Source: Gammaproteobacteria bacterium 53_120_T64
GTDB lineage: Bacteria > Pseudomonadota > Gammaproteobacteria > Pseudomonadales > Porticoccaceae
DNA: 64,000 nt
Assembly (NCBI GenBank): GCA_002162815.1
Contig: MAAT01000042.1
Coordinates: 80,961 to 144,960, forward strand
Direction of reading: 5' to 3'
In this document: one piece after another, positions 35,708 to 45,787 of the stretch
Layout: each line of letters opens with the position of its first letter
Position numbering within the stretch: the first letter of the stretch is position 1
Notes under the pieces: generated by a model
The model's input: the letters and a program-made list of their open reading frames with translations, nothing else
Database searches by the model: none
Told to the model about the DNA's origin: nothing
Position numbers and translations under genes: made by a program

Positions 35708-36289
35708 TCACTGCTCCGCCAGCGCCTCGACAATTACCGCCACCAACAACTGATGCACGGCCTTGTATTCGTCAAGGTCAGCGAGCGGCGCACGAATGCC
35801 CACATAAATTTTCGCGGGCTCAGCCGCCAAGCCATAAACAGACATCGCATAGGGGCACAACACGAGGTGGTGTGGATTTTCCTCCACCAGACGATGGGCC
35901 AGATTGGCCTTACAAAACAGTAAGACCTTGGCATCGCTGTAGACCACTCGCCCGCCAATGGTTGCGGCGGTGCGCGCCAACATCGAGTCTGCCTGTGAAA
36001 CATAGCTAATCACCATGCCACGCGCCTCAATCGCCTCGACCAAGCTTTCTGCGACATCATCAAATTCGGCATTTACCGAATACACCCATGCCGCCGCTGT
36101 GATAACAGGCTTGAACTCGCCGAGACTATTTTCGGCCAAAATAACGCGCGGTAGCAGGGCCAAAAACAGCAGTGCCAGCAGTGGATAAACGATCAGATAT
36201 TGCGTCTGCGAGCATGACTGCTCAACGCTATTGTTATTGTTATTGTTATTGTTGAACGGAATTACGCCTCTCCTGTTCACCGTGCTCAC
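35708..36289 (-). CDS. DUF302-family exported protein with poly-Asn leader
   Basis: The 193-residue product matches DUF302 in its mature part (about 70-190: EFDDVAESLVEAIEARGMVI, then VLLFCKANLAHRLVEENPHH and VLCPYAMSVY). A hydrophobic signal or anchor lies at about 31-51 (YLIVYPLLALLFLALLPRVI). DUF302 proteins have no firm function known to me. Before the signal, residues 13-20 are eight Asn encoded by a 6-base tandem repeat. No ATG, GTG or TTG lies between the repeat and the signal, so translation must begin upstream of it (ATG 36287-36289 or GTG three codons later). It is upstream of soxC on the same strand. Confidence 0.78.
   Translation of the reverse strand: MSTVNRRGVIPFNNNNNNNNSVEQSCSQTQYLIVYPLLALLFLALLPRVILAENSLGEFKPVITAAAWVYSVNAEFDDVAESLVEAIEARGMVISYVSQADSMLARTAATIGGRVVYSDAKVLLFCKANLAHRLVEENPHHLVLCPYAMSVYGLAAEPAKIYVGIRAPLADLDEYKAVHQLLVAVIVEALAEQ
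36231..36253 (-). repeat. Hexanucleotide tandem repeat (TTGTTA) inside the DUF302 gene
   Basis: Three and five-sixths copies of TTGTTA run from 36231 to 36253. On the coding strand they give alternating AAC and AAT codons, an uninterrupted run of eight Asn ahead of the signal peptide. The unit is a multiple of three, so slippage changes length and not frame. Confidence 0.9.
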
Positions 36290-36406
36290 GCGGGCCCAGC
36301 CGCTGTTAGACGCCGGCTCAGCCAGCGTAACTAATAGCTTAGTTCAGAATTGGCAGAGCGCGCCCGCAATAGCAGGCGAGAGAATAGCCGTTATTGCAGG
36401 CGAACT

Positions 36407-37603
36407 TTAGCTCGCTAAAACCGCCGTAATCGATTGCGCCAAGTAATCAATATTCGACTGCGCAATACCGGCAATGTTGACGCGACTGGAGCCAACCATA
36501 TAAATACTAAATTGCTCTCGCAACTGATCCACTTGGGCGACGCTTAAACCGAGGAAGGAAAACATACCGTGCTGCTTGGCAATAAAAGAGAAATCTCGAT
36601 CGGCGCCCTGACCATGAAGCTTATCAACCAACAATACGCGCAGCTGATTAATGCGGTCGCGCATTGCGGACAGCTCGCTTTCCCAGTCTTGACGCAGGGC
36701 CGCATCAGCGAGGATTTCGCCGACAATGGCACCGCCGTGGGAGGGCGGCATCGAGTAATTACCCCGCACCACATTATTAATGTGGGTCAGCGCGGCATCG
36801 GCCTGAGTCGGGTTGTTGCCCAGTACGGACAGACTGCCCACTCGCTCACGGTAAAGTCCGAAGTTTTTCGAACAGGAGCTAGCCACCAGCAATTCAGGCA
36901 AATGCTGCGCCATGTAGCGCACGCCATAGGCATCTTCATCGAGACCACGACCAAAGCCCTGATAAGCCAGGTCAATAAAGGGCAAAAAACCGTTCTTGTC
37001 GGCCAACTCGGTCAGCGCCCGCCACTGCTCTTCGCTGAGGTCGGCACCACAGGGGTTGTGACAACAGCCATGCAATAAAACAATGTCGCCGCGCCCGACA
37101 TTCGCCAGCGCCGACATCATTTCATCAAATTTAATGCCCTCACTACCCGCCTCGTAATAGGGGTACTCGGCCAGTTTTAAACCCGCATTGCCCAAAAGGG
37201 GCAGGTGGTTCGCCCAAGTCGGGTCACTGACCCAAACCGTGGCATTTTCAGAACAGCGCTTGAGAAACTCGGCGCCGACACGCAGGGCACCACAACCGCC
37301 GGGGGTCAGTACCGTGCGTACGCGATCGGCCTGTAATACCGCGTGCTGGGCGCCAAAAATCAGTTCGCGAATACCGCTATTAAATTCTACGGGGCCTGCG
37401 GGGCCAATATAGGCCTTGCTGATCTCGCTCTGAAAACAGCGCTGCTCCGCCGCCTTAACTGCAGCCATAATGGGCGTCAGACCGGACTCATCTTTGTACA
37501 CACCCACGCCAAGGTCGACCTTGCGGGGATTACTGTCTTGATTCGCCAGGGCAATCAGGCCAAGAATGGGATCGGGAGCAAGCGCATTGAGCGACGAGAA
37601 CAT
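36407..37603 (-). CDS. tyrB: Aromatic-amino-acid / aspartate aminotransferase (TyrB/AspC family)
   Basis: The 398-residue class I PLP-dependent aminotransferase starts LNALAPDPILGLIALANQD, the hallmark of the AspC/TyrB subgroup. The PLP-binding Lys is Lys246 in SSCSKNFGLYRERVG. Other marks are VDLGVGVYKDESG, HGCCHNPCGADL and the C-terminal GSSRVNIAGI, with the substrate carboxylate-binding Arg. It should transaminate Asp, Tyr or Phe with 2-oxoglutarate. Sequence alone does not separate tyrB from aspC, so the symbol is tentative. It appears monocistronic, with murU 139 bases upstream on the same strand. Confidence 0.88.
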   Translation of the reverse strand: MFSSLNALAPDPILGLIALANQDSNPRKVDLGVGVYKDESGLTPIMAAVKAAEQRCFQSEISKAYIGPAGPVEFNSGIRELIFGAQHAVLQADRVRTVLTPGGCGALRVGAEFLKRCSENATVWVSDPTWANHLPLLGNAGLKLAEYPYYEAGSEGIKFDEMMSALANVGRGDIVLLHGCCHNPCGADLSEEQWRALTELADKNGFLPFIDLAYQGFGRGLDEDAYGVRYMAQHLPELLVASSCSKNFGLYRERVGSLSVLGNNPTQADAALTHINNVVRGNYSMPPSHGGAIVGEILADAALRQDWESELSAMRDRINQLRVLLVDKLHGQGADRDFSFIAKQHGMFSFLGLSVAQVDQLREQFSIYMVGSSRVNIAGIAQSNIDYLAQSITAVLAS

Positions 37604-37742
37604 AACAGCCTCAGGAAATTTTCATTAACAAACGAGCGGCCAGCGGTAGCTGGCTCGAAGGCGGCTATTGTAGCGACAAAGGGTATTGGCTGAGAAGGCT
37701 TAAGTCATCGGCATGCCACATAAGTCGGCATTAACAAGGTTA

Positions 37743-38453
37743 TCAGTGATTCAGCGCCTGCAACCGCGCCAGTGTGCCGACATCGCACCAGTCCCCTCGA
37801 TACAACTCAGCGCTAATGCGGCCCGCGCCAAAAGCCGGGGCGAAGACATCGCGCAAAGGGAAGGCCTGCCCGCGAACCGCACCGGCAAACAACTGCGGGT
37901 CCAGTAAGCTTATGCCGCTAAAGGTGTAACTTTGCCGACCCGCTGCACTCCCCTCGACCATTGGCCCCGCTAGAGTGCCCCTGACGATCTCTTGCGTGCC
38001 ATCGGCGCTCTCGGAAAAACAATAATCGCCGGCCAAATGATGCTCGGGATTCGGCACCAGCACCAAATGCGCGAGGCTATTGTTGACCAGCCGCTGCGAC
38101 GCCAATTCACCCAAAGGGTAGTCCGTCCAGACATCGCCATTAATCAGCACGAAGGGCTCAGTGCCCAGTAATGGCAAAGCCTGACAAATGCCGCCGCCGG
38201 TTTCTAGGGGCTCGGCCTCCCGCGACCAGGCGATACGCACACCGTACTGACTGCCATCCGCCAAGTGGGCCTCTAACTTTTCACCAAGCCAGGCACTGTT
38301 GATCACCACGTCACGAATACCCAGTGCCGCTAGAGCCTCAAGGTGATAGACAATTAAAGGCTTGCCGCGCACTTCCAGCAGCGGCTTTGGCGTGTGCTCG
38401 GTCAGCGGTCGCAGACGCTTACCAAAGCCCGCCGCCAATATCATCGCCTTCAC
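37743..38453 (-). CDS. murU: MurU, N-acetylmuramate-1-phosphate uridylyltransferase
   Basis: MurU converts MurNAc-alpha-1-phosphate to UDP-MurNAc in the peptidoglycan recycling route that bypasses de novo synthesis and fosfomycin. The 236-residue nucleotidyltransferase has the N-terminal signature MILAAGFGKRLRPLTEHTPK-P and FVLINGDVWTDYPL for metal and nucleotide binding. A C-terminal YRGDWCDVGTLARLQALN also fits. The start overlaps the amgK stop by four bases. The amgK-murU pair next to lptD is the arrangement in pseudomonads, which supports the specific function over general sugar nucleotidyltransferase. Confidence 0.92.
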   Translation of the reverse strand: MKAMILAAGFGKRLRPLTEHTPKPLLEVRGKPLIVYHLEALAALGIRDVVINSAWLGEKLEAHLADGSQYGVRIAWSREAEPLETGGGICQALPLLGTEPFVLINGDVWTDYPLGELASQRLVNNSLAHLVLVPNPEHHLAGDYCFSESADGTQEIVRGTLAGPMVEGSAAGRQSYTFSGISLLDPQLFAGAVRGQAFPLRDVFAPAFGAGRISAELYRGDWCDVGTLARLQALNH

Positions 38454-39499
38454 GACGCCTCACCGGCCGCTTGCCAAGGCAGGTACCACGAGTGCCGATC
38501 TAACGTCGGCTCGAGACAGGTGATAAACCAGCGATAAAAATCTTCGGTCTCGGGATATTTTTGCGCGACTTCCAGCACGTAGCGCAACACCAAAGGGAGG
38601 TCGTCCAGATAGCGCGCCTTGCCATCGCGCAGCGACAAGCGGGCAAAGATACCCAGTACTTTTAAATGCCGCTGCAGGCCCATCAAGTCAAACCAACGCA
38701 AAAAAGTCGCGGCATCAGACAAGCCCGGTGCCGCCCCCTCACCCGCCTGAGCCAGCAACTTGCGGCGAAAGCCCTCGACGCGCGTTTCGACCAAGGCCCG
38801 GGGCCAGCGGATATAACAATCGCGCAGCAGGGACACCAGGTCATAACTCAGGGGGCCAAGTACCGCATCCTGAAAATCAATAACACCGACGCCGCCCTCC
38901 TCGAGCGCCAGTAAATTGCGTGAGTGAAAATCCCGGTGCACCACCACTTGGGGCTGTTCGGCGGCGCTGCTCATTAAAGTGGTAAATAAGTCATTGAGCA
39001 GTAGCCGTGCCGACTTATCGAGTTCGACCCCGAGCAACCCTGCTGCGAACCACTCGGGAAAGAGTTCAAGCTCTCGCTGTAACAAGCTGGCGTCATAGGC
39101 GGGAAATAACGCGCTATCGGCGGGCAGGCGTTGTATTTGCAGCAGCGCGGCCTCCGCCCGATCGTACAGCTGGCTCTGGGTTTCATCATTTAAGACATCG
39201 AGGTATAAGCGATCGCCGAGGTCTTCCTGCAACAGGAAGCCGCGCTCGTAATCGACCGCGTAAATTTTCGGCACATCCACACCACCCTGGGTCATGGCGA
39301 TGGCAATATTCACAAAGGCGCAATTGTCTTCGTGCTCGGGGGGTGCCAGCGCGACAATAAATGAGGGCTCGGTATTGCTTCTAAAATAGCGGCGAAAACC
39401 GGCATCACCGGTTACCGCCACCAGCTGCAAACCGGCACGCGGTAATGGCACCGGCAGGAATTGCCCAGCCCACGCGGAGAGGGCGTCTAAATCACTCAT
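38450..39499 (-). CDS. amgK: AmgK, anomeric MurNAc/GlcNAc kinase
   Basis: AmgK phosphorylates the anomeric hydroxyl of recycled MurNAc (and GlcNAc), giving the substrate for MurU. The 349-residue protein has an aminoglycoside-phosphotransferase-type kinase fold. VVHRDFHSRNLLAL is the catalytic loop and GVIDFQDAVLGPLSYDLVSL the metal-binding segment. FRRYFRSNTEPSFIVALAPP is the N-terminal nucleotide-binding strand region. It is divergent from lptD across 144 bases and overlaps murU by four bases. A general phosphotransferase label would also fit, but context points to AmgK. Confidence 0.92.
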   Translation of the reverse strand: MSDLDALSAWAGQFLPVPLPRAGLQLVAVTGDAGFRRYFRSNTEPSFIVALAPPEHEDNCAFVNIAIAMTQGGVDVPKIYAVDYERGFLLQEDLGDRLYLDVLNDETQSQLYDRAEAALLQIQRLPADSALFPAYDASLLQRELELFPEWFAAGLLGVELDKSARLLLNDLFTTLMSSAAEQPQVVVHRDFHSRNLLALEEGGVGVIDFQDAVLGPLSYDLVSLLRDCYIRWPRALVETRVEGFRRKLLAQAGEGAAPGLSDAATFLRWFDLMGLQRHLKVLGIFARLSLRDGKARYLDDLPLVLRYVLEVAQKYPETEDFYRWFITCLEPTLDRHSWYLPWQAAGEAS

Positions 39500-39643
39500 A
39501 AATATCCAAGCTAAAGCGCAAGAAAGCAGTTATTTTAGCCTAAAGCCCTCCGTGGTACTCGCACCCTCGTTTACTTTAGGTAAAATGCCCGGCTACAGTT
39601 TTAAGTACTGACGAGCCCCCAAGGCCGCAACCGGATAACAAGA

Positions 39644-42244
39644 ATGCCACCGACCTTTTTCGCCAGCTTCTACCATCGCTCTAGCGCCTATCTCCGTTTA
39701 CTGGGCCTTGGCTGCGCTCTATTAAGTGGGGCTCCCGCATTCAGCGCTGAGGCCGAGCCGGAGCCACAAGCCCAGCCCGCCAACAGCCATCTCGAGTGGC
39801 GCTGCGACAGCGATGCCGTCGGCAGCTGGGTCTGCACCGAGTACGCCGTACCCGGCCCCGCCTATGCCAAGCCACTGCACAGAAAGCTGACGCGTCGCGC
39901 CGACACTGCCGCCACTAAGCCCGATGAACTGCGGGTCAGTACGCCGCGCAATCTCGACTGGGTCGACGAAAAGGCTCTCACCGCCGAGCAACAACAGGCG
40001 CTGACCGATAGCTGCTGCGGACGCTATGTTGAACCGAGTCGAGACTATCCCGATGCCGAGTTAAACCCCGACGACGCCCCCCTACGGGCCAGCTCAACCA
40101 CTACCGAAGCCCAGGACAACATCGCCACTATGAAGGGCGATGTGCAAATTTCCCAGGGCTATCGTCAGGTGCGCAGTGACACCGCCGTGCTCGACCAAGA
40201 CGCCCGCACCGCCACCCTCGAGGGCAAGGTACAACTGCGCGAACCCGGCCTGTTGTTGCTCGGCAGCAAAGCCCATTTCGACCTCGACTCCGGTGAGCTG
40301 GCCGTCAATGATGCCACCTGGGTTTTTCATGAGGCGGCCATACGCGGTACAGCGGCCACCGTGGCACGCCAACAAGACGGCTTAATTTTTATCGACAACG
40401 CCACCTACACCACCTGCGAGCCGGGCAACAACACCTGGCAACTGGCCGCCAGCAAAATCACTATCGATCCACAAACCGGCATCGCAACCGCCAAGCATGT
40501 GCGCATTAAAGTCAAAGACGTGCCGATCTTCTACCTGCCCTGGATTCGCTACCCCGTCGATGGTCGCCGCGCCAGCGGTTTACTGTTCCCAGAAATTAGC
40601 ATCAGTGACAAGAACGGCCTCGACTACGCGCAACCGATTTATCTCAACTTAGCACCCCACTACGACGCCACCATCACACCACGCTACATACAAGAGCGCG
40701 GTGAAATGGTCGAGCTCGAGCTGCGCCACCTCTCGCCACAGACCGAAACACTGCTCGGTGGCGGCTGGCTCGGCGATGACGATGGTGGCGACAACAAGGT
40801 CGACCCACTGACCCAGCTCAAGCCCCTGCAGGGCGAAGACCGCTGGCTCGTCAATCTCGATCACCGCGGCGGTTTGGGCGCGCGCTGGGGCACCACCGTC
40901 GACTACACCAAGGTCAGCGATGAAGACTACTTTCGCGACATCGGCAACGCCACACTGGAGGCCCGCAGCCAGAGCCACCTAAAACAATTTGCCGGCCTCA
41001 ACTACAGCACCGACCACTGGCGCTTCGGTGTCAGTGGCACCGAGTACCAAACGCTGATTAGCAATACCGACAAGCAGTACCAGCAACTCCCCCGTGTCCA
41101 CGCCAACGGTGAATACCGCATTCAGGCTGCCGGCCAAGACCTGCTCTTTACGCTCAACAACCAATTCACCGTCTTCGACCACGATGACAAGAACAAGGTC
41201 ACCGGTGATCGCCTGCGCTCCGACTACGCCGTCACGCTCGACAAGCAATGGTTGTGGGGCTACTTTCGCCCCACCTTCAAGCTCAAGCACCTGAGCTACG
41301 AGCTCGATGAACCCTTGCAAGCAGGCGCAGATGACGCCCCCTCGACCACTGTACCGGTGGCTATTATCGACACCGGCTTGTTCTTTGAACGCTTCTCCAG
41401 TTTATTCGGCGGCCACACCCAAACCCTTGAGCCGCGCCTGTACTACCTCAACGCCAAAAGCGAAGATCAGCGCGACAATCCCGACTTTGACACGGACGAT
41501 CTGACCTTCAGCTACCAGCAGTTGTTTCGCGATGAGCGCTTTTCCGGTGGCGACCGTATTAGCGACGCCGAACAGCTCACTGTCGCCCTGACCACTCGAC
41601 TGATCGATGCCAATAGCGGCATCGAGCGCATGCACGCCAGTATCGGACAGATCTTTTATCTGGACGACAGAGAGGTCGCACTCAACTACGCGGCGAACAA
41701 TGAGGCGCTGCTGCGCAATGACTCTGAGTTGGCCGCCGAGTTTGGCGCCCAACTCAATAAACACTGGCGCCTGCAATCCGACATTCTCTACGATGACAGC
41801 AGCGACCGCGTTAACAAGGGCAGCTTTAGCCTGCGTTTCCGCGGCGCCGACAAGGCGCGGTTTAATGCCAGCTATCGCTACACCCGCGAAGACCCACGCA
41901 CCATTGGCGGCCAAACCTTCGACACCGATATTGAGCAGGCCGATCTCTCCGCCTACTTGCCGATCAATCGTCGCTGGAGCCTGATGGGCCGTTGGAACCA
42001 AGATTTAACCAATAGCCGGGAACTCGAAGTTTTTGCCGGCATCGAATACAACAGCTGCTGCTGGCGCGCCGCCCTTATCGCGCGCCACTGGCTGGATAGA
42101 GACGACGACTTACTGATCCCCGAAGAAGAGCTCGAGTACGACGATGGTATCTTCTTACAAATTCAATTAAAGGGCCTCGCCGGTACCGGTGGCGCCATCG
42201 ACAGTATTCTCAGTGACGGCATTTATGGCTATGAAGCAAGATAA
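39644..42244 (+). CDS. lptD: LptD, outer-membrane LPS-assembly translocon
   Basis: LptD forms the outer-membrane barrel that, with LptE, inserts LPS into the outer leaflet. The 866-residue precursor has a signal peptide ending near AFSAEA. A periplasmic LptA/OstA-like domain follows (about 140-250, with ATLEGKVQLREPGLLLLGSK and the diagnostic PIFYLPWIRYPVDGRRASGL). A C-terminal 26-strand-type barrel completes it. The disulfide cysteines expected in the family are present: Cys54, Cys64, Cys124 and Cys125 near the N-terminus, and the adjacent pair Cys805-Cys806. A TAAAAT at 39581-39586 may be its -10 box. It heads lptD-surA-pdxA-rsmA-apaG-apaH. Confidence 0.96.
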   Translation: MPPTFFASFYHRSSAYLRLLGLGCALLSGAPAFSAEAEPEPQAQPANSHLEWRCDSDAVGSWVCTEYAVPGPAYAKPLHRKLTRRADTAATKPDELRVSTPRNLDWVDEKALTAEQQQALTDSCCGRYVEPSRDYPDAELNPDDAPLRASSTTTEAQDNIATMKGDVQISQGYRQVRSDTAVLDQDARTATLEGKVQLREPGLLLLGSKAHFDLDSGELAVNDATWVFHEAAIRGTAATVARQQDGLIFIDNATYTTCEPGNNTWQLAASKITIDPQTGIATAKHVRIKVKDVPIFYLPWIRYPVDGRRASGLLFPEISISDKNGLDYAQPIYLNLAPHYDATITPRYIQERGEMVELELRHLSPQTETLLGGGWLGDDDGGDNKVDPLTQLKPLQGEDRWLVNLDHRGGLGARWGTTVDYTKVSDEDYFRDIGNATLEARSQSHLKQFAGLNYSTDHWRFGVSGTEYQTLISNTDKQYQQLPRVHANGEYRIQAAGQDLLFTLNNQFTVFDHDDKNKVTGDRLRSDYAVTLDKQWLWGYFRPTFKLKHLSYELDEPLQAGADDAPSTTVPVAIIDTGLFFERFSSLFGGHTQTLEPRLYYLNAKSEDQRDNPDFDTDDLTFSYQQLFRDERFSGGDRISDAEQLTVALTTRLIDANSGIERMHASIGQIFYLDDREVALNYAANNEALLRNDSELAAEFGAQLNKHWRLQSDILYDDSSDRVNKGSFSLRFRGADKARFNASYRYTREDPRTIGGQTFDTDIEQADLSAYLPINRRWSLMGRWNQDLTNSRELEVFAGIEYNSCCWRAALIARHWLDRDDDLLIPEEELEYDDGIFLQIQLKGLAGTGGAIDSILSDGIYGYEAR

Positions 42245-43577
42245 CAACACACTCCGCCCAGTACCTAAAAAAGCCAGCTCAGGGCTAAGCCTCGGCGCAT
42301 TAGCCCTGAGCCTGTGGCTCGGCACCACGAGCGTCTCGGCCCAGCTGATACCCCTCGATGGTATCGCCGCCATCGTCAACGAAGACGTGGTGATGAAAAG
42401 TGAACTGCGCGATCACACTGAGCAGTATTACCAACAAATACAGCGCCAGGCCGCCACGCAACAGCAGCGCCAGCAAGTCCCTCCCAAAGAGGCTCTCGTC
42501 TCGCAGGTGCTCGACAAGCTAATCCTCGATCGCATTATGCTGACCATGGCGGAACGGGCAGGCATTAAAATCGGCGACAAGGAACTCAACGACGCGCTGA
42601 CCAGCACCGCCAAACAGCAAAATATGAGCTTTGATCAGTTTGTCGCCATGGCTCACAACGATGGCTTGAGCCTGGCCCAGCTACGCACACAATTTCGCCA
42701 GGACATGATCATTGGCCGCGTACAACAGGGTATGGTCAAGCGGCGCATCGAAATTAGTGATCAGGAGGTCGAAAACTTTCTGAATTCCGAAGAGGGTCAA
42801 TTAATGAGCTCTCCCGACCTCAATGTTGGCCACATTTTACTGACACGGCCCTCCTCTGCCAGCCCCGCAGAGCTCGACGCCAGTCTTCGTAAAGCCACCG
42901 AGCTGCGCCAGCAGGCCGTCGACAGCAGCGATTTTCGCAACATTGCCCTGCTCAATTCCCGAGGCCCCAATGCACTCAAGGGCGGAGATCTCGGCTGGCG
43001 CAAAGCCATGCAGCTACCGCCGCTGTTCAGCCAGGCACTGGCCGCACTAGCGCCCGGTGAAATATCCCCGCCGCTGCAAAGTGACGCCGGCATCCACCTC
43101 CTAAAGCTGTATGAGCGACGCGGTGGCGGCGAACAACTGATTCAGCAAACCGAAATTCGCCACATTCTGCTCAAGCCCAATGAGATCCTCACCAAGCAAG
43201 CCGCACGTCTAGAAATTAGCGCTCTGCGCGAACGCATTATCGCCGGGGAAGCCTTCGCCGATCTGGCACGAGAGTTTTCTGAAGACCCCGGCACCGCGCT
43301 GAAGGGTGGCGAGCTTGGCTGGTCGTCCTCCGGCCAATTCGTACCGATTTTCGAAAGCACCGCCGCCGAGCTGGAGGTCGATGAAATCAGCGAGCCAGTG
43401 TTCAGTCAATTTGGCTGGCACATTATTCAGGTCACCGGGCGGCGCAGCGAAGACTTCAGCGAGACACTGATGATCAACCAAGCCCGCAACGCCCTTGGCC
43501 AACGCAAGTACGCAGAGGAACTACCCATCTGGCTGCAGGAGATTCGTAGCGAAGCCTTCGTTGATATAAGGCCGTGA
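42231..43577 (+). CDS. surA: SurA, periplasmic chaperone and peptidyl-prolyl isomerase
   Basis: SurA escorts outer-membrane proteins, LptD among them, across the periplasm. With the ATG at 42231 the precursor has 448 residues. Earlier in-frame starts (42189, 42225) lie deeper in lptD and add nothing signal-like. A signal peptide ends near SVSAQ. The N-terminal chaperone domain starts [20 protein letters not shown]. Two parvulin domains follow ([20 protein letters not shown] and [13 protein letters not shown] ... [17 protein letters not shown]). The start overlaps the lptD end by 14 bases, and the stop overlaps the pdxA start. Confidence 0.95.
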   Translation: MKQDNNTLRPVPKKASSGLSLGALALSLWLGTTSVSAQLIPLDGIAAIVNEDVVMKSELRDHTEQYYQQIQRQAATQQQRQQVPPKEALVSQVLDKLILDRIMLTMAERAGIKIGDKELNDALTSTAKQQNMSFDQFVAMAHNDGLSLAQLRTQFRQDMIIGRVQQGMVKRRIEISDQEVENFLNSEEGQLMSSPDLNVGHILLTRPSSASPAELDASLRKATELRQQAVDSSDFRNIALLNSRGPNALKGGDLGWRKAMQLPPLFSQALAALAPGEISPPLQSDAGIHLLKLYERRGGGEQLIQQTEIRHILLKPNEILTKQAARLEISALRERIIAGEAFADLAREFSEDPGTALKGGELGWSSSGQFVPIFESTAAELEVDEISEPVFSQFGWHIIQVTGRRSEDFSETLMINQARNALGQRKYAEELPIWLQEIRSEAFVDIRP

Positions 43578-44581
43578 CGCTACGCCTCGCCATCACTCCC
43601 GGGGAGCCCGCTGGGATTGGCCCCGATCTGCTGATTCAGTTAGTGCAACAGGGCTGCGCCCATGAACTGGTCGCCATCGCCGACCCGCAAATGCTAGCGG
43701 CAAGGGCGCAGCTACTGGGACTGCCTCTCACCCTCCGCAGCCCCTCCGCACAGCCTCGGCCCCTCGGCCCCGGGGAGCTAGCTATAGAGCCCGTGGCACT
43801 CGCCGTTACCCCACAGCCGGGGCGGCTAGAGCCCAAAAATTCAGCCGCTATTATTGCCACCCTCGACAGGGCTATTAGCGGCTGTAGCGACAAGACGTAT
43901 AGCGCCCTCATCACCGGCCCCATCAATAAGGCGGCGATTAACGATGCCGGCATCCCCTTCAGTGGGCACACCGAGTATTTAGCGGCGCAAACCGCAACCC
44001 CAAACGTGGTGATGATGTTGGCCAGCGATAATTTGCGCGTTGCACTGGCGACCACCCACCTGCCCTTGAGTGCCGTGGCGCCCGCCATCACCACCGAGCT
44101 GCTAGAAACCTGCCTGCGCATACTGCACAGCGAGCTTGTCAGCAAGTTTGCGATCGCCAAACCCCGCATTCTGGTCTGCGGCCTCAACCCCCATGCCGGT
44201 GAAAACGGCCACCTCGGGCATGAGGAAACCACGATCATCAGCCCCTTGCTAAGCAAACTGAACACCGAGGGCTTTACACTAAGCGGCCCGCTACCAGCCG
44301 ACACGCTGTTTACTCAGAAATACCTGCTGCAGGCCGATGCCGTACTCGCGATGTACCATGACCAAGGGCTACCGGTGCTGAAATACCAGGGCTTTGGCAA
44401 AGCCGTGAACATTACTCTTGGGCTACCGTTTATTCGCACCTCTGTCGACCATGGCACGGCTCTGGAATTAGCCGGTACCGGCACAGCCAGCACCGGCAGC
44501 CTCGCCTATGCAATAGACTGCGCCGCGCAATTGGCCGGGGCCGCTGAATCCACAATTAGAGAACATAACGTCAATGGCTAA
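43574..44581 (+). CDS. pdxA: PdxA, 4-hydroxythreonine-4-phosphate dehydrogenase
   Basis: PdxA oxidises 4-phosphohydroxy-L-threonine in the DXP-dependent pyridoxal phosphate pathway. The 335-residue product starts with GTG at 43574, overlapping the surA stop by four bases, and reads [20 protein letters not shown]. Metal-binding His residues occur in [23 protein letters not shown] and [19 protein letters not shown]. The end ([18 protein letters not shown]) is typical. Its stop overlaps the rsmA start by 8 bases, so the lptD-surA-pdxA-rsmA run is tightly coupled. Confidence 0.96.
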   Translation: MTLRLAITPGEPAGIGPDLLIQLVQQGCAHELVAIADPQMLAARAQLLGLPLTLRSPSAQPRPLGPGELAIEPVALAVTPQPGRLEPKNSAAIIATLDRAISGCSDKTYSALITGPINKAAINDAGIPFSGHTEYLAAQTATPNVVMMLASDNLRVALATTHLPLSAVAPAITTELLETCLRILHSELVSKFAIAKPRILVCGLNPHAGENGHLGHEETTIISPLLSKLNTEGFTLSGPLPADTLFTQKYLLQADAVLAMYHDQGLPVLKYQGFGKAVNITLGLPFIRTSVDHGTALELAGTGTASTGSLAYAIDCAAQLAGAAESTIREHNVNG

Positions 44582-45398
44582 AACTGAAGTGCCCGACCAG
44601 AGCCATCAGGCCAAGAAACGCTTCGGCCAAAATTTTTTGGTGGATGGCAATATTATTAACCGCATTATTCGCGCCGTGGCGCCGCAGTCGGGCCAGCACC
44701 TGGTTGAAATAGGCCCGGGGCTTGGCGCCCTAACCAGCCACCTGATCGACAAAAAATGCCAACTCGACGTGGTCGAAATTGACCGGGACTTAGCTGAGAA
44801 GTTGCGCGCTCAATACGGGCAGGCAAATGGTTTCCAGCTTCATCTTATCGATGCCCTCAAGGCAGACTTTGGTAGCCTGACTAAACCCGGCGCTAAGCTA
44901 CGCATTATCGGTAACCTACCCTACAATATTTCCACGCCACTACTCTTCCATCTACTGACCTTTAAAGAAAAAATTGCAGATATGCATTTTATGCTGCAGA
45001 GGGAGGTGGTCGACAGGATGGGCTCGCCGGAGGGGAAAAAGACCTACGGCCGTTTGAGTATTATGGTGCAATACCACTGTCATGTAGAACCACTGTTTGT
45101 CGTACCCCCGTCAGCCTTTAAACCGGCACCTAAAGTCGAATCGGCCATTGTCCGGCTACGCCCACGGGCACGCACAATAATGGCTCAGGACCCTGCATTC
45201 TTCTCACGGGTGGTGAATGTTTGCTTTCAGCAGCGCCGTAAGACCATCCGCAATGGCTTGAAATCTATTCTCAAGGAACTACCGGAAGACTGTCTTAGCC
45301 ATATCGACTTGAGCCGCCGCCCCGAAACCTTTTCCGTCGAAGAGTTTGTCGACATAGCCAATGCCCTGTCAGCCTTGCGCCGACCCGGCACCGAGTAA
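44574..45398 (+). CDS. rsmA: RsmA (KsgA), 16S rRNA adenine dimethyltransferase
   Basis: RsmA dimethylates A1518 and A1519 of 16S rRNA late in 30S assembly. The 274-residue protein has the family opening [18 protein letters not shown], the SAM-binding motif [15 protein letters not shown] and the catalytic [14 protein letters not shown]. The [18 protein letters not shown] segment follows. It overlaps pdxA by 8 bases and is followed by apaG after 6 bases. Nothing unusual is seen. Confidence 0.97.
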   Translation: MAKTEVPDQSHQAKKRFGQNFLVDGNIINRIIRAVAPQSGQHLVEIGPGLGALTSHLIDKKCQLDVVEIDRDLAEKLRAQYGQANGFQLHLIDALKADFGSLTKPGAKLRIIGNLPYNISTPLLFHLLTFKEKIADMHFMLQREVVDRMGSPEGKKTYGRLSIMVQYHCHVEPLFVVPPSAFKPAPKVESAIVRLRPRARTIMAQDPAFFSRVVNVCFQQRRKTIRNGLKSILKELPEDCLSHIDLSRRPETFSVEEFVDIANALSALRRPGTE

Positions 45399-45404
45399 TA
45401 CGCC

Positions 45405-45779
45405 ATGAAACAACAGCAGATAGAGGTTGAAGTCGTTACCGAATACCTCGCACAGCAGTCTAAACCAGAAAAAAAAGAATATGCCTTCGCCTACCATATT
45501 ACCGTGGCTAATCGGGGAAACGACGACGCCCAATTGATTAGTCGCCACTGGGTCATCGTAGACGGTAACGGCCTACGCCGAGAAGTGAAAGGCATGGGCG
45601 TGGTGGGCGAACAACCGCTGATTTCACCTGGTGAAAGCTATAAATACAGCAGTGGAGCTGTACTGGAGACAGTGGTCGGCACAATGCAGGGCAGCTACCA
45701 GATGCTAGGCGGTGACGGTACTGGCTTTGACGTCGAGATCCCACTGTTTAGCCTGGCACTGCCCAACGTGCTCAACTAG
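45405..45779 (+). CDS. apaG: ApaG protein
   Basis: ApaG is a small Ig-like protein of uncertain function, linked to divalent metals and found between rsmA and apaH. The 124-residue product has the standard AYHITVANRGNDDAQLISRH-WV and the conserved GVVGEQPLISPGESYKYSSG followed by a GSYQMLGGDG turn. It is cytoplasmic, with no signal. It lies 6 bases after rsmA and 8 bases before apaH. Confidence 0.95.
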   Translation: MKQQQIEVEVVTEYLAQQSKPEKKEYAFAYHITVANRGNDDAQLISRHWVIVDGNGLRREVKGMGVVGEQPLISPGESYKYSSGAVLETVVGTMQGSYQMLGGDGTGFDVEIPLFSLALPNVLN

Positions 45780-45787
45780 CCCTACAC

